A DNA stretch of 64,000 bases, from the NCBI GenBank assembly GCA_012034595.1, contig JAAUPE010000002.1, positions 1 through 64,000 on the forward strand, read 5' to 3'. The translations under genes and the position numbers were made by a program. Positions within the stretch are counted from its first letter, which is position 1. The number at the start of each line of letters is the position of its first letter. Positions 1-9,618 of the stretch are shown here, piece after piece. Origin of the DNA: Calothrix sp. CSU_2_0. Lineage in GTDB: Bacteria; Cyanobacteriota; Cyanobacteriia; Cyanobacteriales; Nostocaceae. The notes under the pieces were generated by a model. It was given only the letters and a program-made list of their open reading frames with translations. It had not been told where the DNA came from and made no database searches.

Positions 1-973
1 AACAAGGAATCTTTATCTTTCTCCATGAATCAATTCAGGGGCTTGTATCCGTTGAGATAAAGATAAAAAGAAATATTCTTCTTTCTTTTACCTTTTTACT
101 TTTGACTTTTAATTTAAAAGATGGTCAAGATGAACTTGAGTATCGCTTAATTGCGATCGCGATAAATCTATGGTTAGGAACGTGGATTAAATAAAGTGCA
201 TTTTTTCTTGTGGAGCAGGCATCCTGTCTGCACTTAGAATATTAAAACGGGCTTTCCGGCTCGTACCACAAATACATGTAAGTTATTAAATTCTCATTCC
301 TTAGTTTGTGCGATCGCAAAGTTTTTCCCACATTTTTAGATTCCCAAATCCTCTCAATTGGGAGTCTAATTTTTGGGTTGGTATAAATATAAGTTAATGT
401 TATTCGTTGGTGGTTTTTACGCGATTTTTATGAATTACAAAACTTAACTTTTACGAAATATTTGGTTACAATTACTCGACTATTTAACATTATTCTCAAT
501 TATTTACGAATTAACAACGGTTTTAAGCTATGATGAATATTGTTAAAATCTTCAGCGACTTATTTTAGTTTTTAACTCAATGACATTTTTGAAAGTGCTA
601 AAAGCTGATTAGCTCGTAAGATTAGTTGGTAAATTAATTCTTCTCCACTAAATATAGTCCCACAACAACGTAAATTTTTGTATAGTAAATTGAGGAAATT
701 TTTACTAAACTTAATATTTATTGTTGACATTATTTAGATTGTGTGCAGTGAGTAAAGACAACTTAAATTCAGAATGGGTAGATTGCGACACAAATTATGC
801 TCGTTAGAGAATTGAACTGCCGAGACGAAAGGAACGTCAAGGAAAAAGAAAGGAAAAACTGTATAGAGAATGTATTGCTTAATTAAAAATCAACCAACTA
901 ATAACCTTTTCATAATCCTTTATGGGTATTTTTCTGGGAGAATCCTGAGTAATATAACTTTCTTTCCAAGTAT
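1..973. other. Intergenic region with no supported gene
   Basis: This AT-rich stretch precedes the parvulin gene. It holds the left copy of a 103-bp direct repeat (25-127) and two HIP1-like GCGATCGC-type sites. A short open segment near 750-806 ends in a stop after about 20 codons and has no recognisable start or homology. I see no tRNA, terminator or longer reading frame. The promoter for the export cassette probably lies in the last 200 bases, but I cannot point to a convincing -35/-10 pair. Confidence 0.6.
25..127 (+). repeat. 103-bp direct repeat, left copy
   Basis: This segment reappears at 6849-6951 with only a few substitutions. Both begin ATGAATCAATTCAGGGG and end AAAAGATGGTCA, with a pyrimidine-rich CTTTCTTTTACC stretch between. 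The two copies bracket the parvulin-ABC-HlyD cassette exactly, one upstream and one downstream. It is non-coding and could be a dispersed intergenic repeat or a scar of a duplicated or mobilised segment. Confidence 0.85.
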
Positions 974-1714
974 ATGTTCCCTGTTCTAGAGCAAACAGCT
1001 ACTCATTTATCGAGTCTAAAGACGCTGACATCAGAAGAAATGATGAAGTTGTTGGTGCAGTATCAAATGCTGCCACAACTGTTAAGAGAATTGGTGATAG
1101 ATAATGCGATCGCGGAGATAAAGTGTACAGAAGAAGAGGAAAAACTTGCGATTGAACAAGTAGCTCAACAATACCAGTTTGATTCTGAAGCTAAACGTCA
1201 AATGTGGTTGGATCGGAATAGTTTGACTTCAGAGCAATTAGATGGGATTGCAATTCGGCAATTGAAGATAGAAAAGTTTAAAGAGAGTAGTTGGGGTGGG
1301 GATTTAGAAGCATATTTTCACCAACGAAAGTCTCAACTCGACAGGGTTATTTATTCTTTGTTGCGTACAAATGATATCGCTTTGGCTCAAGAGTTATATT
1401 TTCGTATTTCTGAGGGGGAACAATCTTTTGCTCGATTAGCGCAGGAGTATTCCCAAGGTGTGGAGGTGGAAACGGATGGTTTAGTTGGACCTGTGGAGTT
1501 GCAATCAATTCATCCAGTGATGGCTAAAGTTTTGTCTAGTGTTCAACCACAGCAATTAGTACCACCGACGCAAATAGGGGAGTGGGTAGTATTAATTCGT
1601 TTGGAAAAGTTGCTTCCTGCTAAGTTGGATAATGTGATGGGTCAGCGATTGTTGAATGAGCGCTTTAATGTTTGGTTGCAAGCACAAATGCAAGAGCAAA
1701 ATGGTAATTTTTGA
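974..1714 (+). CDS. Peptidylprolyl isomerase, parvulin (PpiC/SurA-like)
   Basis: The 246-residue protein has an N-terminal helical SurA-like region (about 15-105) and a C-terminal rotamase-type PpiC domain (about 115-215). The domain carries typical segments such as FARLAQEYSQG, a GLVGPVEL turn and VQPQQLVPP. There is no signal peptide, so the protein is predicted to act in the cytoplasm or at the inner membrane. In cyanobacteria such parvulin-like genes often sit beside type I secretion exporters, and here the next genes are an HlyB-like ABC exporter and an HlyD adaptor. I infer it helps keep an exported substrate foldable. The ATG at 974 is the only good start. No substrate gene is visible next to it. 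Confidence 0.82.
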   Translation: MFPVLEQTATHLSSLKTLTSEEMMKLLVQYQMLPQLLRELVIDNAIAEIKCTEEEEKLAIEQVAQQYQFDSEAKRQMWLDRNSLTSEQLDGIAIRQLKIEKFKESSWGGDLEAYFHQRKSQLDRVIYSLLRTNDIALAQELYFRISEGEQSFARLAQEYSQGVEVETDGLVGPVELQSIHPVMAKVLSSVQPQQLVPPTQIGEWVVLIRLEKLLPAKLDNVMGQRLLNERFNVWLQAQMQEQNGNF

Positions 1715-1894
1715 CAATTAAAAGTTTAGATAAGTTGGTTAATTCGTTATTCAAGCTTAATTTTGTCGTTGCGATTCAGATAATGTAATTCTCCAAATCT
1801 AATACCGATTTGAGAAATCCGGGGTAAGACATTAAGAATATGAAACGATATCTATCTCATCCTCCAGGGTAGTGAGTGTATCCAAAAAAATTAA

Positions 1895-1985
1895 TCTAAA
1901 ATTAAAAATTTCAATTCACGATCCAAAATCTAAAACCCAAATTCACAATCCAAAAGCTAAAATCCAAAGCTGACAGCGAATGTAT
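1895..1985 (+). repeat. Degenerate AAAATCCA-type tandem heptamers
   Basis: The leader of the ABC exporter contains repeated variants of (A)AAATCCAAAATC running into the first codons of the gene. Similar runs occur at 11690-11727 and 35070-35105, just before other genes. They look like simple-sequence expansions typical of filamentous cyanobacteria. Because the run overlaps the annotated ATG at 1980, the true start may be the later ATG at residue 11 (2010). Confidence 0.6.
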
Positions 1986-4900
1986 CCAAAATCTAAAATC
2001 CAAAATCGAATGACTTATCTTAAAAGTAATTTTCAGGAATTTATTAGCACTTTGGAAGGTTTTGACCAGTTACCTACAGAATTAATCGCGAAATTATTAC
2101 CAAAAATTCAAGCTTGGAAATTTCGGATTGGTCAGAAAATTATTGGTAAAGAAACAATTCCCGACCATGTGGGAATTATTTATGAAGGGAAAGTGCGATT
2201 ATTAGGTTATGACCCCCGTACGCAAACACCAACTACCTTGAAAATACTCCAAGCTGGGGATTTTGTGGGTGAAATTGGTTTGTTGCGTCAAGGTGGTTGT
2301 GAAACTGCGATCGCATCTACGGAGGTTGTGGTTTTATCGATTGCTGCTGCTGATTTTTTGAGTTTACTTGCTTCGTTTCCTAGTTTTGCTCAGGTGCGTC
2401 AAAATCAAGTTCATTCGATTGAAATTTTTGAGTTTATTGGATTGCAGTTGGAACGACAAGCTAATGGTGGTTTAAATCTGAAGGAAGTAACTGAGGAAGC
2501 TGCCAAAAATGCAATTATCAAATATATTCCACCTGGAAAAATTCAAACTAGCCAATTAGAAACGGAAAAAGTTTGGTTTGTGAGTGGTGATGGAGTGACA
2601 AACTATCCTCCTAATTCGGCTTTGGAATTTAGGGATGGGGAAGTAATTGAGGTGAAGGGGAAAAATCCAGCACGATTAGTGGGTTTGAATCCAGGAGATT
2701 TATCTTTTTTAAATTTAAATAATCAGCTAAATAATAACTTCAATAATCAAGGATTGCATAATTCTATTAAGGAATTAGTAAATTTTGAAGAAATAAAGCT
2801 TGGAAACAGAAAAAATGGATTAGTAAAGTCTGAAGAAATCAAACAGGAATTATTAAATAGGGAAGATGAATTAGATATTTTAGATGTTCCCTATGCACCA
2901 GAGATTGAACAACCACAAGTGGATGTTTCCACAAACGAATACAAAAAGCAAAAGTATCCCTTTGTTGGTGGGAAAGGGGAAATAAATTCCACCTCCGCTT
3001 GTTTTCAAATGGTTTGTCAACATCTAAACATGCCATTTCGTAAGGAGGTAGTGCAAAGGATTTTAACGGAACAATTTAAACGGCAAGACACAATATCTTT
3101 TCAAGTTTGTGCTTACTTGTCAGAATTAATCGGTTTGAAACCCCAATTAATCGATTTACCAACAAATAATCTAACACGCATACCAACTCCTGCTGTGATT
3201 CGCTATGGAGATGACTTTGCAGTTGTTTATGAAGTGAGCGATCGCATGATGGTTTTGGGTGTGCCATCGAAGGGAATTCAACGTTGTAAACCAGGAGAAT
3301 TAATCGCTAAGTTGGATGTGGGGGAAAATAATTTTCCACCGCAAGTACAAATATTATTACTGGCTCCAACTAAGGAAACACCGCAGCAACGTTTTGGCTT
3401 GAGTTGGTTTTTACCTTATTTATCCCGCTATCGTCGCGTATTAATAGAGGTATTTTTTGCATCATTCTTTGTCCAATTAGCAGCTCTTGCCAATCCACTG
3501 GTAATTCAATTAATTATAGATAAGGTAATTGTTCAGAATAGTATTACTACCCTAAATATTTTAGGAGTACTACTATTAGTTGTTGGACTTTTTGAAGCTG
3601 TATTGGGTGCATTAAGGACATATTTATTTGTTGATACCACGAACCGCATCGATATGGGTTTAGGTTCGGAAATTATCGACCACTTATTACGGTTGCCACT
3701 ACGCTATTTTGAACGTCGTCCAGTGGGGGAGTTATCGACTCGCATCAATGAATTAGAAAATATTCGTCAGTTTATGACGGGAACTGCATTAACAGTTGGC
3801 TTAGATGCAGTATTTTCGGTGGTTTATATCATCGTCATGCTATTTTATAGCTTGCAGTTGACAGCCGTTAGTTTAGCCACAATTCCCATATTTATCCTGA
3901 TCACATTCGTTGCATCTCCAATTATTCGTAAACAATTACGCAGCAAAGCCGAGCGGAATGCGGAAACACAATCTTATTTAGTTGAGGTAATGTCGGGAAT
4001 TCAAACAGTCAAAGCTCAAAATATTGAATTGCGATCGCGTTTCTCTTGGCAGGAAAAGTATTCGCGGTATGTGGGGGAAGGTTTTAAAACAGTTATTACT
4101 TCCACATTTGCAAATTCCACCAGTCAATTTCTCAATCAATTGAGTAGCTTATTGGTGTTGTGGTTCGGCTCTTATTTAGTCCTCAAAGGAGAATTAACAT
4201 TAGGGGAATTAATTGCCTTTAGGATTATTTCTGGTTACGTAACAAGTCCAATTTTACGGTTAGCGCAATTGTGGCAAAGCTTCCAAGAAACAGCTTTATC
4301 ATTAGAACGATTAAGCGACATTGTTGATACTCCCCAGGAAGCCGAAAAAGACCGTTACAATATTCCGTTACCAGCAGTTACAGGAGCAATCAAATACGAA
4401 AACGTTTCCTTCAGATTTGCCACTAGTGGACCATTACAAGTATGTAATGTAAATTTGGAAATTCCTGCTGGTAAATTCGTGGGGATTGTCGGACAAAGTG
4501 GTTCCGGTAAAAGCACAATTATGAAACTACTGCTACGACTTTACGAACCCGAATCTGGAAGAATTTTAATTGATAATTATGATATTTCCAAAGTCGAACT
4601 TTATTCATTAAGACGACAACTAGGTGTAGTTCCCCAAGACAGTTTATTATTCGATAGTAGCGTTCAAGAAAATATCGCTTTAACCAACCCCGATTCCACC
4701 ACCGAAGAAATCATTGCCGCAGCCAAAATCGCCGCAGCTCATGACTTTATTATGAATCTACCCAACGGTTATAATACCCGCGTTGGAGAAAGGGGAGCAG
4801 GGCTTTCCGGAGGACAAAGACAAAGAATTGCGATCGCACGTTCTGTTTTACAAAGACCAAAATTACTAGTTTTAGACGAAGCTACCAGCGCTTTAGATTA

Positions 4901-5114
4901 CCCTACTGAAAGGCAAGTTTGTGTTAATTTAGCCAAAGCTTTTAAAGGTAATACCGTATTTTTCATTACCCACCGTCTCAACACAGTTAGTCATGCAGAT
5001 ATAATTTTAGTTATGGATCGAGGTAGACTAATCGAACAAGGCAGCCATCAAGAACTAATGGCAAAAAAAGGACATTATTTTTACCTTTATAACCAACAAG
5101 AAGTTAATTTATAA
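1980..5114 (+). CDS. HlyB-like ABC exporter with cNMP-binding and degenerate C39 domains
   Basis: This 1044-residue inner-membrane exporter is the energy-coupling part of a type I secretion system. Domains in order: a cyclic-nucleotide-binding-like domain (about 15-150), a linker, a C39 peptidase-like domain (about 325-455), a six-helix transmembrane domain (about 490-770) and an ATPase. The ATPase has Walker A GQSGSGKST near 838, signature LSGGQ near 942, Walker B LLVLDEATSALD near 961 and an H-loop ITHRL. In the C39 domain the usual DCGxAC motif reads NSTSAC (336-341), so the nucleophile position is Ser and proteolysis is unlikely. It should therefore act as an HlyB-type substrate-binding module. 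It is followed by its HlyD partner. The true start could be residue 11. Confidence 0.9.
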   Translation: MYPKSKIQNRMTYLKSNFQEFISTLEGFDQLPTELIAKLLPKIQAWKFRIGQKIIGKETIPDHVGIIYEGKVRLLGYDPRTQTPTTLKILQAGDFVGEIGLLRQGGCETAIASTEVVVLSIAAADFLSLLASFPSFAQVRQNQVHSIEIFEFIGLQLERQANGGLNLKEVTEEAAKNAIIKYIPPGKIQTSQLETEKVWFVSGDGVTNYPPNSALEFRDGEVIEVKGKNPARLVGLNPGDLSFLNLNNQLNNNFNNQGLHNSIKELVNFEEIKLGNRKNGLVKSEEIKQELLNREDELDILDVPYAPEIEQPQVDVSTNEYKKQKYPFVGGKGEINSTSACFQMVCQHLNMPFRKEVVQRILTEQFKRQDTISFQVCAYLSELIGLKPQLIDLPTNNLTRIPTPAVIRYGDDFAVVYEVSDRMMVLGVPSKGIQRCKPGELIAKLDVGENNFPPQVQILLLAPTKETPQQRFGLSWFLPYLSRYRRVLIEVFFASFFVQLAALANPLVIQLIIDKVIVQNSITTLNILGVLLLVVGLFEAVLGALRTYLFVDTTNRIDMGLGSEIIDHLLRLPLRYFERRPVGELSTRINELENIRQFMTGTALTVGLDAVFSVVYIIVMLFYSLQLTAVSLATIPIFILITFVASPIIRKQLRSKAERNAETQSYLVEVMSGIQTVKAQNIELRSRFSWQEKYSRYVGEGFKTVITSTFANSTSQFLNQLSSLLVLWFGSYLVLKGELTLGELIAFRIISGYVTSPILRLAQLWQSFQETALSLERLSDIVDTPQEAEKDRYNIPLPAVTGAIKYENVSFRFATSGPLQVCNVNLEIPAGKFVGIVGQSGSGKSTIMKLLLRLYEPESGRILIDNYDISKVELYSLRRQLGVVPQDSLLFDSSVQENIALTNPDSTTEEIIAAAKIAAAHDFIMNLPNGYNTRVGERGAGLSGGQRQRIAIARSVLQRPKLLVLDEATSALDYPTERQVCVNLAKAFKGNTVFFITHRLNTVSHADIILVMDRGRLIEQGSHQELMAKKGHYFYLYNQQEVNL

Positions 5115-5116
5115 TT

Positions 5117-5211
5117 AGTTAATAGTTAATAGTTAATAGTTAATAGTTAATAGTTAATAGTTAATAGTTAATAGTTAATAGTTAATAGTTAATAGTTAAT
5201 AGTTAATAGTT
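5117..5211 (+). repeat. AGTTAAT heptamer tandem repeat (about 13 copies)
   Basis: The heptamer AGTTAAT is repeated perfectly about 13 times, starting three bases after the exporter stop codon and ending about 65 bases before the HlyD start. The perfect periodicity implies recent expansion by slippage, so copy number should vary between strains. It separates two genes that would otherwise look like a simple operon. Confidence 0.95.
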
Positions 5212-5275
5212 AGCTCTCTTTTATTCTCCGCGTCTCTGTGCGACACAAATCCATATTAAATCATATCAAAAACCA

Positions 5276-6817
5276 ATGAACGGAAACAACAGAAGCAAAC
5301 AAGATACAAGAACACTGTTAGCTGAACGCTCCATTCCCAACCAATCAAAAACCAACCTCAACTCCTACAAACCACAACAAACTCAATCCGTAATCCTGCG
5401 ACAATCGCCAATTTGGTCACGTGCCATCATGATAACACTAATGGCATTAGCAGGCTTTGGAATTACTTGGGCAAGCATTGCCAAAATTGAACAAGTAATT
5501 CCAGCAGCAGGACAATTAAAACCGGAAGCTGCCGTCAAAAAAGTTCAAGCACCTGTAAGTGGAATCGTTAAACAGGTTTATATTAAAGACGGACAAAAAG
5601 TAAAATTAGGAGACTTATTATTAGTCTTCGATACCGAAGCAAACAAAGTCGAAATTGCATCATTAAATAAAATTCGTGATGCCATAATCCAAGAAAGTCA
5701 AATGTATCGCACTTTGATTAACTCCAATTCCCTCGTTGCAGCAGATATGGCATTTTTGCGTGGTAACTTAAAACCAGAAACAGCATCTCTCCTCAAAAGT
5801 CGCGCAGCATTAATTAATGAAATTAACTTTCTCCAAACCCAAATTAACAATACCACCACAGCAAACCTAAATAACGAAGAACAACAACGCTTACAAATTG
5901 CCAAAACAGAATTAGCATCCCGTACCGCTTCCGCAAACTTAGAAATCGAACAAATTAAAAAACAGCTATCTCAAAACGAAATTAAAATTAACGATACCAA
6001 AGCTAACTTAAATATTGAACAGCAAATTTTAGCAAAACTGGAAAACCTCGTCAAAAATGGCGCGATCGCACAACTTCAATATCTCCAACAACAACAAAAA
6101 GTCCAAACCCTCAAAGCCCAAATTTTACAATTAGAAGAAGAACAAAAACGCTTAGAATATGGTACTCAACAACCACGGCAAGAATTAAATACAACTGTTG
6201 CTGTCACAAGCAAAAATATTTTAGATAAAATAGTTGTGAACAAACAAAGTATCGCCGAAATTGATAGTCAATTATCCAAAACTCTCCTCGAAAATGACAA
6301 AAAAATTGCCGAAATTGATAGTAGGATTGCTCAAACAAAATTAAACGTTAAATATCAAGAATTACGCGCTCCCGTTGCTGGCACAATTTTCGATTTACAA
6401 GCAGGTAATCCCGGATTTGTTGCTAACCCTAGTGAAGAAATACTCAAAATAGTCCCCAACGAAAATTTAATTGCTGAAGTCTTTATCACCAATAAAGATA
6501 TCGGTTTTGCCCGTGAAGGTATGAAAGTTGATGTGAGGATTGACTCTTTCCCCTTTAGCGAGTTTGGTGATATTAAAGGAGAATTAATCCAAGTTGGTTC
6601 TGATGCTTTACCTCCCGACCAAACCCACCAATTTTATCGATTTCCTGCCAAAATTAGTTTAAATCGTCAATATCTTGATGCCAGAGGTAAAAATATTTCT
6701 CTCCAATCAGGTATGTCGATTACAGCTAACATCAAAGTTCGCGAAGAACGTACAGTTATGAGTTTGTTTACGGAGCTTTTTACCAATCAAGTTGAAAGTC
6801 TCGAACAAGTTCGGTAA
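5276..6817 (+). CDS. HlyD family membrane fusion protein (type I secretion adaptor)
   Basis: The 513-residue adaptor has a cytoplasmic N-terminus, one transmembrane helix (about 50-70), a first lipoyl/barrel half (APVSGIVKQVYIKDGQKVKLGDLL), a long coiled-coil hairpin (about 110-360) and a closing barrel half with ELRAPVAGTIFDLQAGNPG. This is the standard HlyD plan, bridging the inner-membrane ABC exporter to an outer-membrane channel. It follows the exporter after a heptamer repeat. No TolC gene lies nearby, so the system probably uses a channel encoded elsewhere. The protein exported by the system is not identifiable in this window. Confidence 0.92.
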   Translation: MNGNNRSKQDTRTLLAERSIPNQSKTNLNSYKPQQTQSVILRQSPIWSRAIMITLMALAGFGITWASIAKIEQVIPAAGQLKPEAAVKKVQAPVSGIVKQVYIKDGQKVKLGDLLLVFDTEANKVEIASLNKIRDAIIQESQMYRTLINSNSLVAADMAFLRGNLKPETASLLKSRAALINEINFLQTQINNTTTANLNNEEQQRLQIAKTELASRTASANLEIEQIKKQLSQNEIKINDTKANLNIEQQILAKLENLVKNGAIAQLQYLQQQQKVQTLKAQILQLEEEQKRLEYGTQQPRQELNTTVAVTSKNILDKIVVNKQSIAEIDSQLSKTLLENDKKIAEIDSRIAQTKLNVKYQELRAPVAGTIFDLQAGNPGFVANPSEEILKIVPNENLIAEVFITNKDIGFAREGMKVDVRIDSFPFSEFGDIKGELIQVGSDALPPDQTHQFYRFPAKISLNRQYLDARGKNISLQSGMSITANIKVREERTVMSLFTELFTNQVESLEQVR

Positions 6818-6848
6818 GTAAAAATTGGCGAATTAGTGAGCCAAGCTA

Positions 6849-6951
6849 ATGAATCAATTCAGGGGCTTGTATCCGTTAAGATAAATATAAAAAGAAATAT
6901 TCTTCTTTCTTTTACCTTTTTACTTTTTACTTTTTACTTAAAAGATGGTCA
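6849..6951 (+). repeat. 103-bp direct repeat, right copy
   Basis: This is the second copy of the element at 25-127. It differs by a handful of substitutions (for example GTTAAG for GTTGAG) and has the same length. It lies between the HlyD stop and the converging CHAT gene. Confidence 0.85.
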
Positions 6952-6975
6952 TAATCCCAGTTCCTAGATATAAAA

Positions 6976-9612
6976 TCACAACCAATTACCAATTAATACA
7001 TATGCTGACCAATAACTAGGAGATTTATAATTTGGATGGTTGAGGAGTTTTAATTGAGCCTGTTGTAATGCTTCAGCTTTACTAATTCCTTTCTTCAACT
7101 CACTGTAGAAACTCCCCACAAACATTGCTGTTGATTCATCATCGATTTGCCACAGAGAAGCAATGGTACTCCTTGCCCCTGCACCGATGGCAATTCCTGC
7201 TAAACCAAGCACAGCACGTTTATCCCCTTCAGCTGTTTGACAAGCACTTAAAACGAGTAATTGGAGAGCTTCTGGTCGAGCATCATCGCGATCGCGCAAT
7301 AAATTATCAAATTGACGGACATTGATTGCTCCATCGGCTGCGAGGATGAAGGTATCATCTACTCGCGAGCTAAATTGACCGTGGGTAGCAAGATGGACAA
7401 TGTTAAAGGGTGTTTCGTTGATTTCGCGTTCCAGTGCTGTGCTGGTGAATTTTTCGTTGAGTAGGGATGTGGTGTTAATACCTGCTTTGGTAATAAGCTC
7501 AAATTCGGATTCGATACCCTGTAGGGGAGCAAAATGAGGAAAGTTCTTTGGGGGTTGAGTCAAACCTGCGGTGAGTGCTTTAAGTTTTTGGTTAACTATG
7601 GGTTTGGGGTTGAAAAGTTGTAAACCTGGACTGAGGGAAAGGGCATATTTTTCAACTAGATATTTTTCACCATCGAATAATGCTGACATGGGTAAGTTTC
7701 GCAGTACCCCATCGAGAACAAAGACGAGGGTATTAACTGGGGTTTTGGCTAAGTCTGCTTCAATTGGTTTAATTAACCATTTGTAGACTTGTTGCGATCG
7801 CATTTTTAAGTCTCGAATTGCTGATGGATCGGTTAAATCCTGTCGCAATTTGGTAACTGTTTGTTCGACTTCGGTTTCTTTGACTAGACTTGTGTAAAGT
7901 TTGAGGGGTTGGTTGGGAAGTTTGACTATGATTTGGATGGTATCGGCAAGGATAATTGGGTAAAGTATGGCTGATTTGGGGTTATCCCGATCGACAACGC
8001 GATCAAGAATCACTTTTTGCCCTTGTAAACAAGCTTCACGGAAGAAATTATCAAGTTCTGCTAGTTGTAGTGCTTCGATGCGTTGTCTAGCTTTGTCGAG
8101 GATTTTTGGATTTGCTTGTCCGTTTTGGTCTTTTAATGTAGGGTCTTGTAATAGCAGTGCAACTGATTCGCGATATACGGGTTCTACACTTTCACGAAAT
8201 GAAAATTGTATATCTCGATTGATTGCCACTAAGTCGCTGCGTAATGCTTGCAAAGCTTCTATGGCAATATCATAGGATGCGATTGCTGTTTTGATATTTC
8301 CTTGCGCTTTCTGTAATCTACCGAGTTGCCATTGCAGTTGGTATGTAATTTCGGGTGTATTAATGTTCTGTGAAAGTAATATTGCTTTTTCAGTTAATTT
8401 TTGAGCTTGGGGAAATTCTTTGGCTAATTCAGATAATTTTCCTAATTCTCCCCAACCATAAGCTTGTGCTTGGATATCTTCGATATTTTCAGCTTGTTGA
8501 ATGGCTGTTTTTAGTATATTTGCTGGTGAGGGGGAAGAAATGCCCATTTTGACTAAATTTTCGGCAAAATTGATTTGGGCATAAATGCTGTTGCGACTGG
8601 GGGGAAGTTGCTGGAGTAAGATTTGAATTTCTGATATTATTGTTGTGGTGTCTTTTTTACTTTCCCTGAGTAAGCTTAATTGGTTGAGATGTGCTTGGAC
8701 TTTAATTAGGGGAGAAGAGGAAAATTCAAAGGTTTGTTTGTAGTAATTTAAAGCTTCGGTGGTGCGATATGCCTCTGGCATTAAGCTCTGCTTATCGCAT
8801 ATACGTGCATGATTTCCTAAACTCAATAAACTAGCGCTAATTTCGTCGGGGTTCTGTAAACGTTGAGCAATTTTTAAACTTTCTTGCAATGCAATATTTG
8901 CTTCTTTTAAATCACCAATTATTTGTTGTGCTTCACCGAAAGAACGTAAACTAATTACTTTTTGAATTGAGTCGGGTTGGCTTTTTAACGTCGTATTTAC
9001 TTCTTGTAAAATTTTCATCGCACTACGATAGAAGCCTAAGATTTGTAATGCTTGTGTCTGGTTAATTTTTGCCGTTATTCTACTGTTTGTTTCTCCTACT
9101 TCTCCAAATAATTTTTCTGCTTGCTGCCAACTTTTTAAGGCATTTTCACTTTGTCCTATTGATAGAAATAATTTTCCTTGAATCATTAGAGTTTTAGCCA
9201 GCAGTAACTTCTGATTTTTGTTTTGAATATTTAATCCTTGTAGTTGCAAACTTTCAGTAATTGCTTGTTTTGCTTCTTGCCATTTTCCAGTTTCCTGGTA
9301 AGCCAAAGATAAATTACCCAAAGTTACGGCTTGTTTTTGGGTTTGACCTTGTTGTTTATATTCTTGTACTGCTTTTTGTAAACGTTCTACTGCTTCCGCA
9401 AATTTTCCCGCATCATATAACACTTTTCCTTCATCAGTTTGATTCTTGATTACTTGATTTTCATTTTTTAAAGTTCTTGATTGGGGTAGGGATAATTTTG
9501 GTAAATTTGCAAAACTTGGTAAGACAAATCCAAAGATTAAATAACTTCCTAGCAATAATATCAACACAAATCTCCGCTTCACCTCAACTACCCCCCTCCC
9601 AATAAAATCCAC
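6976..9612 (-). CDS. CHAT-domain protein with TPR repeats
   Basis: The 878-residue protein has an N-terminal signal or membrane segment (about 10-36), tetratricopeptide-type helical repeats (about 60-450) and a C-terminal CHAT domain. CHAT is a caspase-like protease fold. The predicted dyad is His744 in HLATHGQ and Cys791 in LSACQTAEG, followed by GLAGIAIGAGARS and SLWQIDDEST. These are classic CHAT motifs, as in HetF. It is the last gene of a minus-strand group and starts six bases after the stop of the 185-residue gene. A palindromic repeat (8763-8799) sits in frame in the TPR region and encodes an ICDKQSLMPEAYR insert. The substrate is unknown. Confidence 0.88.
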   Translation of the reverse strand: MDFIGRGVVEVKRRFVLILLLGSYLIFGFVLPSFANLPKLSLPQSRTLKNENQVIKNQTDEGKVLYDAGKFAEAVERLQKAVQEYKQQGQTQKQAVTLGNLSLAYQETGKWQEAKQAITESLQLQGLNIQNKNQKLLLAKTLMIQGKLFLSIGQSENALKSWQQAEKLFGEVGETNSRITAKINQTQALQILGFYRSAMKILQEVNTTLKSQPDSIQKVISLRSFGEAQQIIGDLKEANIALQESLKIAQRLQNPDEISASLLSLGNHARICDKQSLMPEAYRTTEALNYYKQTFEFSSSPLIKVQAHLNQLSLLRESKKDTTTIISEIQILLQQLPPSRNSIYAQINFAENLVKMGISSPSPANILKTAIQQAENIEDIQAQAYGWGELGKLSELAKEFPQAQKLTEKAILLSQNINTPEITYQLQWQLGRLQKAQGNIKTAIASYDIAIEALQALRSDLVAINRDIQFSFRESVEPVYRESVALLLQDPTLKDQNGQANPKILDKARQRIEALQLAELDNFFREACLQGQKVILDRVVDRDNPKSAILYPIILADTIQIIVKLPNQPLKLYTSLVKETEVEQTVTKLRQDLTDPSAIRDLKMRSQQVYKWLIKPIEADLAKTPVNTLVFVLDGVLRNLPMSALFDGEKYLVEKYALSLSPGLQLFNPKPIVNQKLKALTAGLTQPPKNFPHFAPLQGIESEFELITKAGINTTSLLNEKFTSTALEREINETPFNIVHLATHGQFSSRVDDTFILAADGAINVRQFDNLLRDRDDARPEALQLLVLSACQTAEGDKRAVLGLAGIAIGAGARSTIASLWQIDDESTAMFVGSFYSELKKGISKAEALQQAQLKLLNHPNYKSPSYWSAYVLIGNWL
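8763..8799. repeat. Palindromic TGCGATA...TATCGCA repeat inside the CHAT gene
   Basis: The segment runs TGCGATATGCCTCTGGCATT to TTATCGCA and is an imperfect palindrome. Close relatives occur at 28131-28188 (intergenic) and 60209-60245 (inside the restriction enzyme gene). It preserves the reading frame of the host gene. Confidence 0.8.
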
Positions 9613-9618
9613 ACTCTG

